A DNA stretch of 64,000 nt, from positions 544,247 to 608,246 of the forward strand of contig NZ_VLLI01000001.1 in the NCBI RefSeq assembly GCF_007830615.1. The letters are read 5' to 3'. Origin of the DNA: Mucilaginibacter frigoritolerans. GTDB taxonomy: Bacteria; Bacteroidota; Bacteroidia; Sphingobacteriales; Sphingobacteriaceae. Numbering within the stretch: position 1 is the stretch's first letter; each line of letters begins with the position of its first letter. The notes below the pieces were generated by a model, which had not been told where the DNA came from, ran no database searches, and saw only the letters and a program-made list of their open reading frames with translations. Of this stretch, positions 1 through 9,200 are shown piece by piece. The position numbers and the translations under genes are program-made.

Positions 1-117
1 AATGCGGGTAATTAGCTGCGCCTTTCTAAGCTCATCAGACTCGGCAATACCTAAATTTCTGGCAATTTCGCGCAACTCTGAAACGAGTTTGTCGTTCAAT
101 TCGTTTGTATTAAACAT
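1..117 (-). CDS. rho: Transcription termination factor Rho, N-terminal fragment (runs off the window)
   Basis: Reading the minus strand from the ATG at 117 gives an uninterrupted 39-residue frame to the window edge, beginning MFNTNELNDKLVSELREIA and continuing through a GIAESDELRK-type helix. This matches the start of the Rho N-terminal (SAP-like) domain, which precedes the RNA-binding cold-shock domain and the hexameric RNA-dependent ATPase. Only the first domain is visible, so the call rests on this short but characteristic helix-turn-helix stretch. Rho terminates untranslated transcripts in the cytoplasm. The gene is transcribed away from pyrF, sharing the spacer 118-519 with it. Confidence 0.82.
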   Translation of the reverse strand, partial: MFNTNELNDKLVSELREIARNLGIAESDELRKAQLITRI

Positions 118-519
118 GTTATGAATTAATATTTCAAAAGGATTTTAAATTGAATACTTTTTGTGATTTTTTATATTTTTCACCGGTACTATAAGGCTAT
201 CGTCAGTAAAGCTATTTGCGCAATGGCAATGAATTTAAGTGTTTAAGCAAATCCAATTTATATTTTAAACATGGAGATGTTTATTTGAAAGAAATTTGTT
301 TTGCAACTTTGTTTATGCAACATCTAAATCCACGTAAACTAATTAATAAATAACCTGGAGTTTTAAATTGTTTCTTTGGTGCAAGAAAAATTCAACGGAA
401 AACACTGCAATTTTAATCATTTAATTTAAAAAATCAAATTATTTAAAAAAATAACCTCGAAGGGTGAACAGTTAAGTTTATTTTTAGTTTTTTTGCACAT
501 CAAAAGTTAATTTCTTTTC
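118..519. other. Intergenic spacer between divergent rho and pyrF
   Basis: About 400 AT-rich bases that must hold the promoters and leaders of the two divergent genes. I find no perfect TAnnTTTG box on either strand. The nearest plus-strand resemblance is CAACTTTG at 304-311, with a TTTG at 284-287, but the spacing is too short. The long distance to rho would suit a regulated leader. I see no hairpin, small reading frame or repeat that I can support. Confidence 0.5.
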
Positions 520-1353
520 ATGATTTCCCGCCCGCAGCTAATTTCCCAGATCAAACAGAAAAAATCATTTTTATGTGTTGGACTTGATACCGATATTGAA
601 AAGATACCTTCTTTTTTAAAAGAATATCCGGATCCGGTATTTGAATTTAATAAAAGGATAATTGATGCTACAAAGGATTTGTGCGTATCCTATAAACCAA
701 ACTCAGCATTTTATGAAAGCAGGGGTCTTAAGGGATGGCAAAGTTTAATTGATACCTGGAAATATCTGCCGGTAGATTGTTTAAATATAATTGATGCCAA
801 ACGCGGTGATATCGGTAATACATCAGATATGTATGCCAAAGCTTTCCTTGATGAAAGTGCCACCGGGATGAGTTTTGATGCCATAACGGTTTCGCCATAT
901 ATGGGGAATGATACGGTGAAGTCCTACCTGGCGTATCCAGGTAAGTGGGTTATTCTTCTGGCTTTAACTTCATCAGCCGGAAGCAAAGATTTTCAATACC
1001 TGACTACAGAGCATGGGTTTTTATACGAAACGGTAATTCAGAAAGCCAATACATGGGCCGGAGATGACCGAATGATGTTTGTAGTTGGTGCAACTAAGAG
1101 CACTGAATTTGCAAATATCCGTAAAATAGCTCCTAATAATTTTTTGTTGGTACCTGGAGTAGGCGCGCAGGGAGGTAATTTGGCCGATGTTTGTCAGTAC
1201 GGAATGACTAAGGATTGCGGATTAATAGTAAATGCCTCACGGTCTATTATTTATGCTTCAAATGGCGAAGACTTTGCAGAAGCTGCAAGGGCAGAAGCTT
1301 TAAAGATTCAACAAGAGATGCAAATGGAATTGGAAAAGGCCGGAGTTATTTAA
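520..1353 (+). CDS. pyrF: Orotidine 5'-phosphate decarboxylase (type 2 family)
   Basis: Converts OMP to UMP, the last step of de novo pyrimidine synthesis, in the cytoplasm. The 277-residue protein carries the substrate phosphate/ribose loop VGLDTD near residues 20-25, the catalytic Asp-Lys-Asp motif DAKRGDIGNT (D92, K94, D97), and a late VPGVGAQGG phosphate-binding loop near 211-219. Its length, about 270-280 residues, is that of the longer type 2 PyrF family found in Bacteroidota, rather than the roughly 240-residue enterobacterial type. The ATG start directly precedes the conserved N-terminus. It stands alone, convergent with the exonuclease gene that ends at 1380. Confidence 0.95.
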   Translation: MISRPQLISQIKQKKSFLCVGLDTDIEKIPSFLKEYPDPVFEFNKRIIDATKDLCVSYKPNSAFYESRGLKGWQSLIDTWKYLPVDCLNIIDAKRGDIGNTSDMYAKAFLDESATGMSFDAITVSPYMGNDTVKSYLAYPGKWVILLALTSSAGSKDFQYLTTEHGFLYETVIQKANTWAGDDRMMFVVGATKSTEFANIRKIAPNNFLLVPGVGAQGGNLADVCQYGMTKDCGLIVNASRSIIYASNGEDFAEAARAEALKIQQEMQMELEKAGVI

Positions 1354-1379
1354 TTTTACAATAACAAAGGAGACTTTGT

Positions 1380-2744
1380 TTAACTAAACACCACCTTCCG
1401 TTCCGGGAATTTAGTTACATATCCAGCTATCATTCCTCTTATATAATCATTACCCGGATAGGGGGTAAGATGGTTTTTGAGCTGGGTTAAGCTATCTACA
1501 TTAAAATAATGGGAAATGTAACCCATTCCATAAAATTTACCTTTCTCAATCAGTAAACAACTATGCTCATCATCTGTACGGCCAGCATCTCTGATGGCAA
1601 AAGTTGGTAGGGCTTCGTTTAATTCATTGATTGCTGCTTCAACTTTTTCATTATATTCATGAGGCAACAGCCCTCCATGGCAGGCACAGTTTTCACCGTG
1701 TATGCCCGTGCATAATTCATTATTGTTTTGGATGAAACACAACTTTGGGCAAAGCTCAAAACTTTCTATCAACTTTAGTAGCAGGGTGCGCCCTTCAAAT
1801 AAGGTATTGCAGCTATAAATAGCACCTGTCATTTTGCGGTGTTTGTCAACCGCCAGGCGCATGTAGCCACGCTGATCCTCAAATGCATATAAACTATAAG
1901 CATGCTCAAAACGCTTTAACGATCGGTTGTATTTGGGCCACAGGCGCTTAATTTCAACTGCTTCCAGTACTAAAGCAACCAGTTCGGTGCCGCAAAGCTG
2001 ATGAGTTATGCGATGAATGTTCCTTAAAAACTCCTGCCTTTGTGGCCCGGTATTATTACCGGTAAAATGACTGCATACCCGTTTCTTTAAGTTTTTTGCC
2101 TTGCCAACATAAATTACTTTCCCTTTATCATCATGAAAATAATATACTCCGGGGGATGATGGCAAAGTTTCTACATCTCGTTTAGGCAGATTAGCGGGTA
2201 AGAGTTGTTCTTTTGAAGTTACTTTTAAGGACTGCAGAATATGGTTTTGAGTGTCACTTTTTAGTAATAACGAAAATAATTGAGCGGTGGCTTCTGCATC
2301 ACCGGCAGCGCGATGGCGGCTTTCGTTGTCAATGCCTAAGTGCCTGCAAAGTTTACCAAGACTATATGAAGGCAGTCCCGGAATAATTTTACGGCCCAGC
2401 CTTACCGTACATAATTTTTTGCTTTGTAAATCGTATCCGGCCGCAAGTAGATTATGCCGCACAAAAGAATAATCAAAATTTACATTATGGGCTACAAAAA
2501 TCTTGTTGTTAAGGAGGTGATAAATATCATGTGCTACATCTTCAAATGGCGGTGCCTTTTCAACCATTTGGTTGGTAATACCTGTTAAGGCACTGATATA
2601 AATAGGGATGTCTCTTTTAGGGTTAATGAGTGTTGAATAACGCTCAATTACCTTTTTACCATTATGTATGCAAATAGCAATCTCGGTAATGCCATTAGCA
2701 CTGGCATGCCCCCCCGTAGTTTCAATATCAACAATTGCATACAT
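1380..2744 (-). CDS. DEDDh 3'-5' exonuclease fused to a UvrC/Cho-like GIY-YIG endonuclease
   Basis: Two nuclease domains in 454 residues. Residues 1-165 are a DnaQ/epsilon-like DEDDh exonuclease: DIETTG with D6 and E8, then NVNFD with D91, then HRAAGDA with H144 and D149. Residues 195-275 form a GIY-YIG nuclease: GVYYF 199-203, IYVGKAKNLKKR 211-222, and a probable catalytic Glu in LVLE at 261. A cysteine group follows (C332, C336, C345, C353, C355), at the place where UvrC has a cysteine-rich loop. Such fusions are known and are thought to act in DNA repair. The helicase-hairpin and UvrB-binding parts of full UvrC are absent, so this is not uvrC itself. The exact lesion or substrate is unknown. 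Confidence 0.85.
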   Translation of the reverse strand: MYAIVDIETTGGHASANGITEIAICIHNGKKVIERYSTLINPKRDIPIYISALTGITNQMVEKAPPFEDVAHDIYHLLNNKIFVAHNVNFDYSFVRHNLLAAGYDLQSKKLCTVRLGRKIIPGLPSYSLGKLCRHLGIDNESRHRAAGDAEATAQLFSLLLKSDTQNHILQSLKVTSKEQLLPANLPKRDVETLPSSPGVYYFHDDKGKVIYVGKAKNLKKRVCSHFTGNNTGPQRQEFLRNIHRITHQLCGTELVALVLEAVEIKRLWPKYNRSLKRFEHAYSLYAFEDQRGYMRLAVDKHRKMTGAIYSCNTLFEGRTLLLKLIESFELCPKLCFIQNNNELCTGIHGENCACHGGLLPHEYNEKVEAAINELNEALPTFAIRDAGRTDDEHSCLLIEKGKFYGMGYISHYFNVDSLTQLKNHLTPYPGNDYIRGMIAGYVTKFPERKVVFS

Positions 2745-2847
2745 TGGTGTAAATGTAATAAGTTTTTGCTAATATATTTAGTTTAATTTTTTGGAAGCCA
2801 ACGGCAACGTAATTAATAAAGTTAAGAAGATAAATTCTCCAATAAAA

Positions 2848-2885
2848 AGAAATCCCGGCAGTATTACCTGTCGGGATTCTTTTTT
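2848..2885. terminator. Bidirectional stem-loop terminator downstream of yidC
   Basis: AATCCCGGCAG (2851-2861) pairs with CTGTCGGGATT (2868-2878), with one G-U wobble and a six-base loop. A run of A precedes the stem and a run of T follows it, so the transcript has a U-tract in either direction. It lies just after the minus-strand yidC stop at 2906 and separates yidC from the exonuclease gene. Confidence 0.85.
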
Positions 2886-2905
2886 ATTTCTTTTAGGACT
2901 GAAAT

Positions 2906-4750
2906 TTATTTCTTTTTTGGAGGATTTGGCGCTGGCGACAATTGCTGTTTTTGGCGCATCATTTCTTCCATACGGGCTTGGAAGCCACCGGTTTTTTTCT
3001 TGTCGTCCGGTTTCTTTTTATTTTCCTGTATCTGTGCATGAATCTTTTTATCATCAACCATTAAACGGATAATGTATTGCTGTAAGAAAGTCATCATGTT
3101 GGCCAGGAAGTAATAATAGTTCAAACCTGCAGGATAACCATTCAGTGCTCCTAAGAATATGATAGGAGTGATGTAACCTATATATTTCATTTGTCCGGTT
3201 GCACCCGAAATCTGATTGTTGAAATAAGTATAGATCAAGGTTGAAATAGTCATCAGCAAACACATTAAACTTAAGTGGTTGCCAATGAATGGAATACTTG
3301 GGAAGGTAATGATTGAATCGTAAGTTGATAAATCATGCATCCAAAGGAAACTTTGTCCGCGTAACTCAAATAAACTTGGGAAAAAGCGGAAGAAGGCAAT
3401 TACAATCGGCATCTGTATTAACAGGGGCAAACATCCCCCTAAAGGATTAACACCTGCTTTTTTGTAAAGCTTTAAATATTCTTGCTGTAAAAGCGTTGGG
3501 TTGTCTTCACCTACCTTAGTTTTAATTTCATCCATCTCCGGTTTAAGCACACGCATTTTAGCCATTGAGAGATATGATTTGTAAGTAAGTGGTGATAATA
3601 CCAGTTTAAGGATAATGGTTAGCGCTAAAATGATTAAACCATAATTCCAGTTGAATTTCTTAAGAATATTAAATACCGGTAATACAGCAAAACGGTTAAT
3701 ATATTTCAACGGGCCCCAACCTAAATCAACTTGTTTTTCTAAGGCAAAGCCCTGGTCTTTTAAAGTTGAGTAACGGTTTGGACCGAAATAGAATAACAAA
3801 GGAAAAGTTCCGTCGGTATTACGTGACAATACGAGATTGGCACTCATCTGTTTGCTATCAGTTGTATCAGTAACATCAAGGCTTTCTGCTAAACTAGATT
3901 TATCAAAACCTTTTTCAGCTATGATAACACTGGAGAAAAAGTGTGCTTTGAATGAGATCCACTGCAGTTTTTTGTCAGTTATTTCTTTCTGATCATCTTT
4001 GGTTTGACTTAGGTAATCATTTTCGCCATCAATATTGTTATATGAAACGTACGAATAGCGACGCTCCTGCTCCATATCTTTTTCCTGCTTGCGTACGCTG
4101 GCAGCCCAGTTAATGTTTATGGAGTTGCTGTTAGCAATTACCTGATCTAACCCGGTTTGTTTAATGGTTAGGCCCAGTTTATAACCTGTTCCTTTTAACG
4201 AATAGATGTAATCAACATACTGTGTAGCGCTATAGCTTAAACGCATGGTTACAGTGCTTGAATCAGTACCGGTTACTTTAAGTGAGCTTACACTTGGCGT
4301 AAAGTATAATTTGCCGGTATTGATGCTGTTATTACCTGCTGTAAAGTTTAAGCCAAACTGGTTTTTATCTCCATCAAAAAGAATAAGCGGTTTTTTGTTA
4401 AAAGTCTTATAGTCTTTCAGCTCAACAGAATAAACCCTGCCACCACGAGTGGAAAGCTTTACAATAAGGTCTTTGTTTTCTAAAGTTACCAGTTTATCGG
4501 TACCAACTGTTGCGGCGCCGAATGGCATTTTTAAAATAGCAGAATCTAATTGTTTAGCAGCAGTAGTTTTAGCAGAGTCAGTAAACTTAGCGGTAGCAGC
4601 AGCTTTTGGCAATTGACCCCTTTTTACAGAGTCAGCATGTGCCTGTAATCTTGCTTTTTTTAAGTCAGTATCTGACGGTTTCAAGAAATAAATGGAGGCA
4701 CCCATTATAATCATGATCAGGAATAATCCTGTAAACGTATTTTTATCCAT
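2906..4750 (-). CDS. yidC: Membrane protein insertase YidC
   Basis: Inserts and folds inner-membrane proteins, alone or with SecYEG. The 614-residue protein has the Gram-negative layout: an N-terminal membrane anchor (about residues 5-22), a large periplasmic beta-sandwich domain (about 25-350), then the conserved five-helix insertase core beginning near the motif NWNYGLIILALTIILK. The core includes the cytoplasmic coiled hairpin (MAKMRVLKPEMDEIKTKVG) and the NPLGGCLPLLIQMPI motif. The C-terminal tail is strongly Lys-rich (DDKKKTGG, PPKKK), which fits ribosome contact. Its start lies 20 bases after the pyrG stop, so the two form an operon pyrG-yidC. Confidence 0.96.
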   Translation of the reverse strand: MDKNTFTGLFLIMIIMGASIYFLKPSDTDLKKARLQAHADSVKRGQLPKAAATAKFTDSAKTTAAKQLDSAILKMPFGAATVGTDKLVTLENKDLIVKLSTRGGRVYSVELKDYKTFNKKPLILFDGDKNQFGLNFTAGNNSINTGKLYFTPSVSSLKVTGTDSSTVTMRLSYSATQYVDYIYSLKGTGYKLGLTIKQTGLDQVIANSNSININWAASVRKQEKDMEQERRYSYVSYNNIDGENDYLSQTKDDQKEITDKKLQWISFKAHFFSSVIIAEKGFDKSSLAESLDVTDTTDSKQMSANLVLSRNTDGTFPLLFYFGPNRYSTLKDQGFALEKQVDLGWGPLKYINRFAVLPVFNILKKFNWNYGLIILALTIILKLVLSPLTYKSYLSMAKMRVLKPEMDEIKTKVGEDNPTLLQQEYLKLYKKAGVNPLGGCLPLLIQMPIVIAFFRFFPSLFELRGQSFLWMHDLSTYDSIITFPSIPFIGNHLSLMCLLMTISTLIYTYFNNQISGATGQMKYIGYITPIIFLGALNGYPAGLNYYYFLANMMTFLQQYIIRLMVDDKKIHAQIQENKKKPDDKKKTGGFQARMEEMMRQKQQLSPAPNPPKKK

Positions 4751-4770
4751 TTTATGTGTAGTACAATTAC

Positions 4771-6381
4771 CTATTTCTTACGGGCATAAGCCATCGAAGC
4801 GGCGACAAAGTTAATAAAAAGTGGGTGTGGATTTGCAACTGTTGATTTTAATTCGGGATGGAATTGGGCGCCCACAAAAAATGGGTGATTTTTGAGCTCT
4901 ACAATCTCTACCAGGTTATTCTCCGGATTGATGCCTGTAGGCATTAAACCTGCATTTTCGTAGTCTTTTAAATAATCATTATTGAACTCATAACGGTGCC
5001 TGTGACGCTCGGAGATATGTGTTTTTCCATAAAAGTTTGCCGCTTTGCTGCCTTTTTTTAAATCGCAGGCATAAGCGCCCAAACGCATGGTGCCGCCTTT
5101 ATTAACCACTTTCTTCTGATCTTCCATCATTCCTATAACCGGGTGAGGGGTATCAGGGTTCATTTCGGTGCTGCTGGCGTCTTTAAGACTCAAAACATTA
5201 CGGCCAAATTCTACAACAGCACACTGCATGCCTAGGCAAATACCAAAAAATGGAATATTGTTTTCGCGTACATAGCGGATAGCTTCAATTTTTCCTTCAA
5301 AACCACGTTCGCCAAAGCCCGGAGCAACTAAAACACCATGAAGGCCCTTTAATCTCTCAACGGCGTTTTCAGGGGTTAATTGTTCTGATGGAATGTATTC
5401 CACATGCACTTTACATTCGTTTTTTGCACCTGCATGAATAAATGATTCGCTGATGGATTTGTAAGCATCCGGAAGTTCAACATATTTACCTACCAGGCCA
5501 ATTTTTACTTCGGAGGTAGGGTTTTTTAAGCGACCCAAAAAGTCTTTCCAGTTCTCTAAAGCCGGATCAATTTTATGTGGTAGTTTTAATTTGGTTAATA
5601 CCGTTTTATCCAGTTGTTCTTTTAACATTAACAATGGCACATCATAAATAGTTGATGCATCAATTGATTCAATAACGGCATTAATATTAACGTTGCAGAA
5701 TAAAGCTATTTTTTTGCGGATATCCATGGTAAGGTGATGCTCTGTACGGCAAACCAGGATATCAGGCTGAATACCATACTCCAACAGCATTTTAACAGAG
5801 TGCTGTGTGGGTTTGGTCTTTAATTCGCCAGCAGCAGCAAGGAATGGGATGAGCGTTAAATGGATAACCAATGAATTGCCCGATCCGTTTTCCCATCTGA
5901 ACTGACGTACTGCCTCAATGTAGGGTAATGATTCGATATCGCCTACGGTACCACCTAATTCGGTTATCACGATATCATAGTCGCCGCTTTCGCCAAGGAT
6001 GCGGATATTTCTTTTTATTTCGTCGGTAATATGCGGAACTACCTGTACTGTTTTACCTAAAAAGGCACCCTCACGCTCCTTGTTAATCACATTTTGATAA
6101 ATACGGCCGGTAGTAATGTTGTTTGCTTTTGAAGTAGGGGTATTTAAGAAACGTTCGTAGTGACCAAGGTCCAGATCAGTTTCGGCACCATCTTCGGTAA
6201 CGTAACATTCACCGTGTTCGTAGGGGTTTAATGTACCCGGATCTATATTGATATAGGGGTCGAATTTTTGGATCGTAACACGGTAACCGCGCGATTGAAG
6301 AAGTTTTGCAAGTGAGGCAGATATAATGCCTTTCCCTAACGACGAAGTAACGCCGCCCGTAACAAATATATATTTAGTCAT
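4771..6381 (-). CDS. pyrG: CTP synthase
   Basis: Makes CTP from UTP, ATP and glutamine. The protein of 536 residues from the ATG at 6381 has an N-terminal amidoligase domain starting [18 protein letters not shown] (P-loop-like), with the [18 protein letters not shown] motif. A class I glutamine amidotransferase domain follows, with nucleophile GICLGMQ near residue 380 and the His-Glu pair in QFHPELKS near 513. A longer frame reaches 6420, but its 13 extra residues are unlike the family, so I chose 6381. A TAnnTTTG-type box lies at 6440-6447 on this strand. It is cotranscribed with yidC. Confidence 0.97.
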   Translation of the reverse strand: MTKYIFVTGGVTSSLGKGIISASLAKLLQSRGYRVTIQKFDPYINIDPGTLNPYEHGECYVTEDGAETDLDLGHYERFLNTPTSKANNITTGRIYQNVINKEREGAFLGKTVQVVPHITDEIKRNIRILGESGDYDIVITELGGTVGDIESLPYIEAVRQFRWENGSGNSLVIHLTLIPFLAAAGELKTKPTQHSVKMLLEYGIQPDILVCRTEHHLTMDIRKKIALFCNVNINAVIESIDASTIYDVPLLMLKEQLDKTVLTKLKLPHKIDPALENWKDFLGRLKNPTSEVKIGLVGKYVELPDAYKSISESFIHAGAKNECKVHVEYIPSEQLTPENAVERLKGLHGVLVAPGFGERGFEGKIEAIRYVRENNIPFFGICLGMQCAVVEFGRNVLSLKDASSTEMNPDTPHPVIGMMEDQKKVVNKGGTMRLGAYACDLKKGSKAANFYGKTHISERHRHRYEFNNDYLKDYENAGLMPTGINPENNLVEIVELKNHPFFVGAQFHPELKSTVANPHPLFINFVAASMAYARKK

Positions 6382-6439
6382 GATTTTTTGCTGATTTGCT
6401 TCGGATTTATGCCAAAACAAATTGTTTGTGTACGGGATA

Positions 6440-6447
6440 CAAAAGTA
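6440..6447 (-). promoter_or_regulatory. Candidate -7 box for pyrG-yidC
   Basis: On the minus strand this reads TACTTTTG, an exact TAnnTTTG Bacteroidota -7 element, about 58 bases upstream of the chosen pyrG start. No convincing -33 TTTG is present at the usual spacing. Confidence 0.45.
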
Positions 6448-6609
6448 GGAAAATTTTCAGGACTTGGCGGAAGAAAATGTAATTGTTAAAAAGGTATGAA
6501 AATTAGATGACTTTACAGTTGGAGATGTTCATCTGCCTAACAAAATCTTTACGCAGTCATCTAGAAATGACGGATGCTTTTCAAATAAATCTGCCTAATT
6601 TGGGGTGCT

Positions 6610-7653
6610 ATGAAAAAAAACAAATATTTTGTACACCCATTATTGGGTTTGTTGCTTGTTTTACAAGGTTATATAGCTATTGCCCAAAATAAGAAAACAG
6701 AACGCTCATGCCCCTTCGTTTTTGAGCTGCATAAAAAGGGTGGAACGCAAAAATTGCGTTATGCAAGTAACCACTTTTTAACAACGGTGGATACTTCGGT
6801 GAAAACCTTGCTTGTTTATATTCATGGCATTAACCGCAACGGAGAAGACTACTTTGAATATGGTGAACGGATGTTAAGGGCGACTAATAAAAAGAAGGAA
6901 ACTTTGTTGATAGCTCCTCAATATGCCAATGCAGAAGACCTGGATTATTATCAATTGGGTAATGATTTTTTATACTGGAAAAAAGCGGAATGGAAGGATG
7001 GACATACGTCCATTTCGAGCGATAACAGGCCTCAAAGTTTAAAAATCAGCTCGTACGAAGTATTGGATTCCTTATTAACAGCGGTACTTAGCTCGGGTAA
7101 ATTCCCTAATATACAAAGAGTAATTGTATGCGGGCATTCGGCAGGGGGGCAATTTGTACAGCGTTATTCGGCTATTACACCTGTTCCTGATAGATTTACT
7201 CAATATAAATTCAGGTTTTTGGTGATGGACCCATCATCGTATATGTATCTGGATGGAAGACGTCCGCTGGCTGATAAAACTTTTGGCGTGCCTGATACAT
7301 CAGGCTGCCCGGAATATAATAATTACCCCAAAGGATTATTAAAACTTAATACTTATGCAAATACAATTGGTGCGGAAAATATAAAGCGTAACGTGATGCA
7401 GCGGGATATTGTGATTTTATTAGGCGAGAAGGATACCAGAACAGATGATCCTAATTTAGATGTAACCTGTTCTGGAAATTTGCAAGGCCGTTTTCGCTTG
7501 GAGCGGGGTTTAAATTACGTATCGTATCTTAGTTGTTTTCCCGGATATACCCATAAAGGTAATTACAATGTGGTAGCAGGCAGTGGTCATAATGGCGATA
7601 CTATGATCAACTCTGACGAAGCAAAAAAATGGATATTTGATGAGGGTAATTAA
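6610..7653 (+). CDS. Secreted alpha/beta-hydrolase
   Basis: A 347-residue protein with an N-terminal signal peptide (basic start, a hydrophobic run, cleavage likely after IAIAQ near residue 26), so probably periplasmic or outer-membrane associated. The fold markers are the oxyanion strand LLVYIHGINRNGEDYF, the nucleophile elbow GHSAGG (Ser 177), and a late catalytic His in GSGHNGD (His 327). It resembles poorly characterised Bacteroidota hydrolases, and the substrate cannot be told from sequence. It is a single gene, divergent from pyrG and followed by a long hairpin at 7665-7699. Confidence 0.75.
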   Translation: MKKNKYFVHPLLGLLLVLQGYIAIAQNKKTERSCPFVFELHKKGGTQKLRYASNHFLTTVDTSVKTLLVYIHGINRNGEDYFEYGERMLRATNKKKETLLIAPQYANAEDLDYYQLGNDFLYWKKAEWKDGHTSISSDNRPQSLKISSYEVLDSLLTAVLSSGKFPNIQRVIVCGHSAGGQFVQRYSAITPVPDRFTQYKFRFLVMDPSSYMYLDGRRPLADKTFGVPDTSGCPEYNNYPKGLLKLNTYANTIGAENIKRNVMQRDIVILLGEKDTRTDDPNLDVTCSGNLQGRFRLERGLNYVSYLSCFPGYTHKGNYNVVAGSGHNGDTMINSDEAKKWIFDEGN

Positions 7654-7664
7654 TAAATTACTTT

Positions 7665-7699
7665 CGTGCTACGCGATTTTTTTGACTTCGCGTAGCACA
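7665..7699. repeat. Intergenic inverted repeat (stem-loop)
   Basis: GTGCTACGCGA (7666-7676) pairs perfectly with its complement (7688-7698) around an 11-base T-rich loop. It sits between the converging hydrolase and DUF-like genes and may terminate transcription, although the T run is in the loop rather than after the stem. Confidence 0.7.
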
Positions 7700-7707
7700 T
7701 GATTCAA

Positions 7708-8361
7708 TCAGTTTTTATTGGAATTATTGGTTTTATCATCTTTTTTAACAGATGTATTGCCTGCAGGATCTTTATAAGTAGTGTCTCCTGTATTATACAA
7801 ACGCACCAGGTTTAGGATAGCCTTAAAGCTGAATTTGTTTTCTGACAAATACTTGTCAGAAACCTCTTTATTATCCTTTATCAGATCCAGAAAATTGTCT
7901 TTCCTATCTTTTTTAGAATCCATGGAAAAAATACTTGTGGTTTTTAACTCACTTACCGTATCTGTAGCCTTGCTAACGTACCATACCTTTGTAGAGGTAC
8001 TTACTCCATTAGCAGATGTGTTGGTGTAGATCATTTCATACAAATTTATTTTACCTTTTTCTATAACCGTCATATACAAAGGTTTTGTAGGGAAAAAGGT
8101 GGTGGCCTTTTTAATTACAACAGCTCTGAATGTTTGGTTTCTACGCGCAATTGAGTATTCTTTAACTTTGTCAACTTTAATTTTTTTAGATTCATTGGTG
8201 CCTTCAACCTTATACTTAGGGGAACCTATTAAAGGGAAACTGATTTTACAATTTATGGAATCACCATTTGTGGTAATAATATAATCTTGTTGAGCTTTGG
8301 CGGTGAAGGCAAATGAAATTATGGCAATTAAAATAAATGCTTTTGTAAATAGGGTTTTCAT
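7708..8361 (-). CDS. Secreted protein of unknown function, paralogue 1 of a tandem pair
   Basis: 217 residues with a clear signal peptide (MKTLFTKAFILIAIISFAF, cleavage after TAKAQ). The mature part begins with DYIITTNGDSINCKISFPLIG, followed by a Lys-rich stretch (ESKKIKVDKVKEYSIA). This is a pattern I know only from Bacteroidota conserved hypothetical proteins whose N-terminal strand often reads 'NGDTIxCKI'. The C-terminus is hydrophilic and Asn/Lys-rich. It is clearly paralogous to the next gene (8439-9116): the same signal peptide start, the same DY-IT-GDS opening, an ESKKI motif and a shared ending around FSFKAI-NL--LYNTG. No enzyme motif was seen. Confidence 0.7.
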   Translation of the reverse strand: MKTLFTKAFILIAIISFAFTAKAQQDYIITTNGDSINCKISFPLIGSPKYKVEGTNESKKIKVDKVKEYSIARRNQTFRAVVIKKATTFFPTKPLYMTVIEKGKINLYEMIYTNTSANGVSTSTKVWYVSKATDTVSELKTTSIFSMDSKKDRKDNFLDLIKDNKEVSDKYLSENKFSFKAILNLVRLYNTGDTTYKDPAGNTSVKKDDKTNNSNKN

Positions 8362-8438
8362 TATTTTAAGTTTAATGAGGTTTAGCTTATTGAATGCTTT
8401 AATTGTAGAAGTTTCCAGATATGTTTTAACTATATATC

Positions 8439-9116
8439 TTAGTCTTGATTTGGGTTGAAACCATTTGACGAATCTTCTTTAGGCTCTACATAAGGGGGGT
8501 CTTTATAGGGTGTACCTGTATTGTAGAGGTGTATGAGGTTTCGAATGGCTTTAAAGCTAAAATCATTATCTGCTAAACATTTATTGTAAACCTCTTTATT
8601 GTCCTCAATCATGTTCAAAAATGCACGATTTTTGATTCTTAATTTAGATGATGAGGTAAATATACCGTCGGTTTTTACTTCACTTACCCAATCGTCGATT
8701 TTGCTGACATAGTATTTAATAGTGGAAGTACCTCCACCTATAGCAATAGGGCCCAGGCCAACCCCAACCGAAGTTCCTGGTGTGCTGTAAATCATTTGAT
8801 ATAAACAAATTTTGCCCTTTTCCAAAACAGGCATAAATAACCGCGGGTTTTCATTAAATCCGGCACCACTCATATCCAATACCGATTTGAATAATGCATC
8901 CTGATCCGCTATATAATACTCTTTAATTTCATCGGGCCTGATCTTTTTGGACTCTTTAGCTCCTTTTGCTTGATATTTGGGAACTCCAAGCAAGCGGACA
9001 TTAATTTCACATGTTAGTGAATCGTCACCTGCGGTGATCACATAATCATGCTGAGCTTTGGCTGTAAGGGCAAATAAAATGGAGGTGATAAATGTAATTG
9101 TGAATAGGGTTTTCAT
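8439..9116 (-). CDS. Secreted protein of unknown function, paralogue 2 of a tandem pair
   Basis: 225 residues; the signal peptide MKTLFTITFITSILFALTAKAQ is nearly the same as in the downstream copy. The mature part opens DYVITAGDDSLTCEINVRLLG, has the ESKKIRPDEIKEYYIA segment, then a Gly/Ser-rich insertion (around VGVGLGPIAIGGG) that the other copy lacks. The end FSFKAIRNLIHLYNTG is shared. The tandem order with a gap of about 77 bases suggests a local duplication followed by divergence. The function is unknown. The beta-rich secreted character fits a periplasmic or surface role, but nothing in the neighbourhood points to one. Confidence 0.7.
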   Translation of the reverse strand: MKTLFTITFITSILFALTAKAQHDYVITAGDDSLTCEINVRLLGVPKYQAKGAKESKKIRPDEIKEYYIADQDALFKSVLDMSGAGFNENPRLFMPVLEKGKICLYQMIYSTPGTSVGVGLGPIAIGGGTSTIKYYVSKIDDWVSEVKTDGIFTSSSKLRIKNRAFLNMIEDNKEVYNKCLADNDFSFKAIRNLIHLYNTGTPYKDPPYVEPKEDSSNGFNPNQD

Positions 9117-9200
9117 TGTTTAAGGCTTAACCAGGTTGTTAAATTCAGGGCTTTATTTTTTACGTCAGCTTCCGGCCCGATAAGTTTTATGCGAGAGCTA

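Noticed and set aside
2287..2472. Open frame on the plus strand inside the exonuclease gene
   Set aside because: Antisense shadow with no recognisable protein features.
6382..6420. Longer CTP synthase start
   Set aside because: The family begins [10 protein letters not shown]; the added residues have no counterpart.
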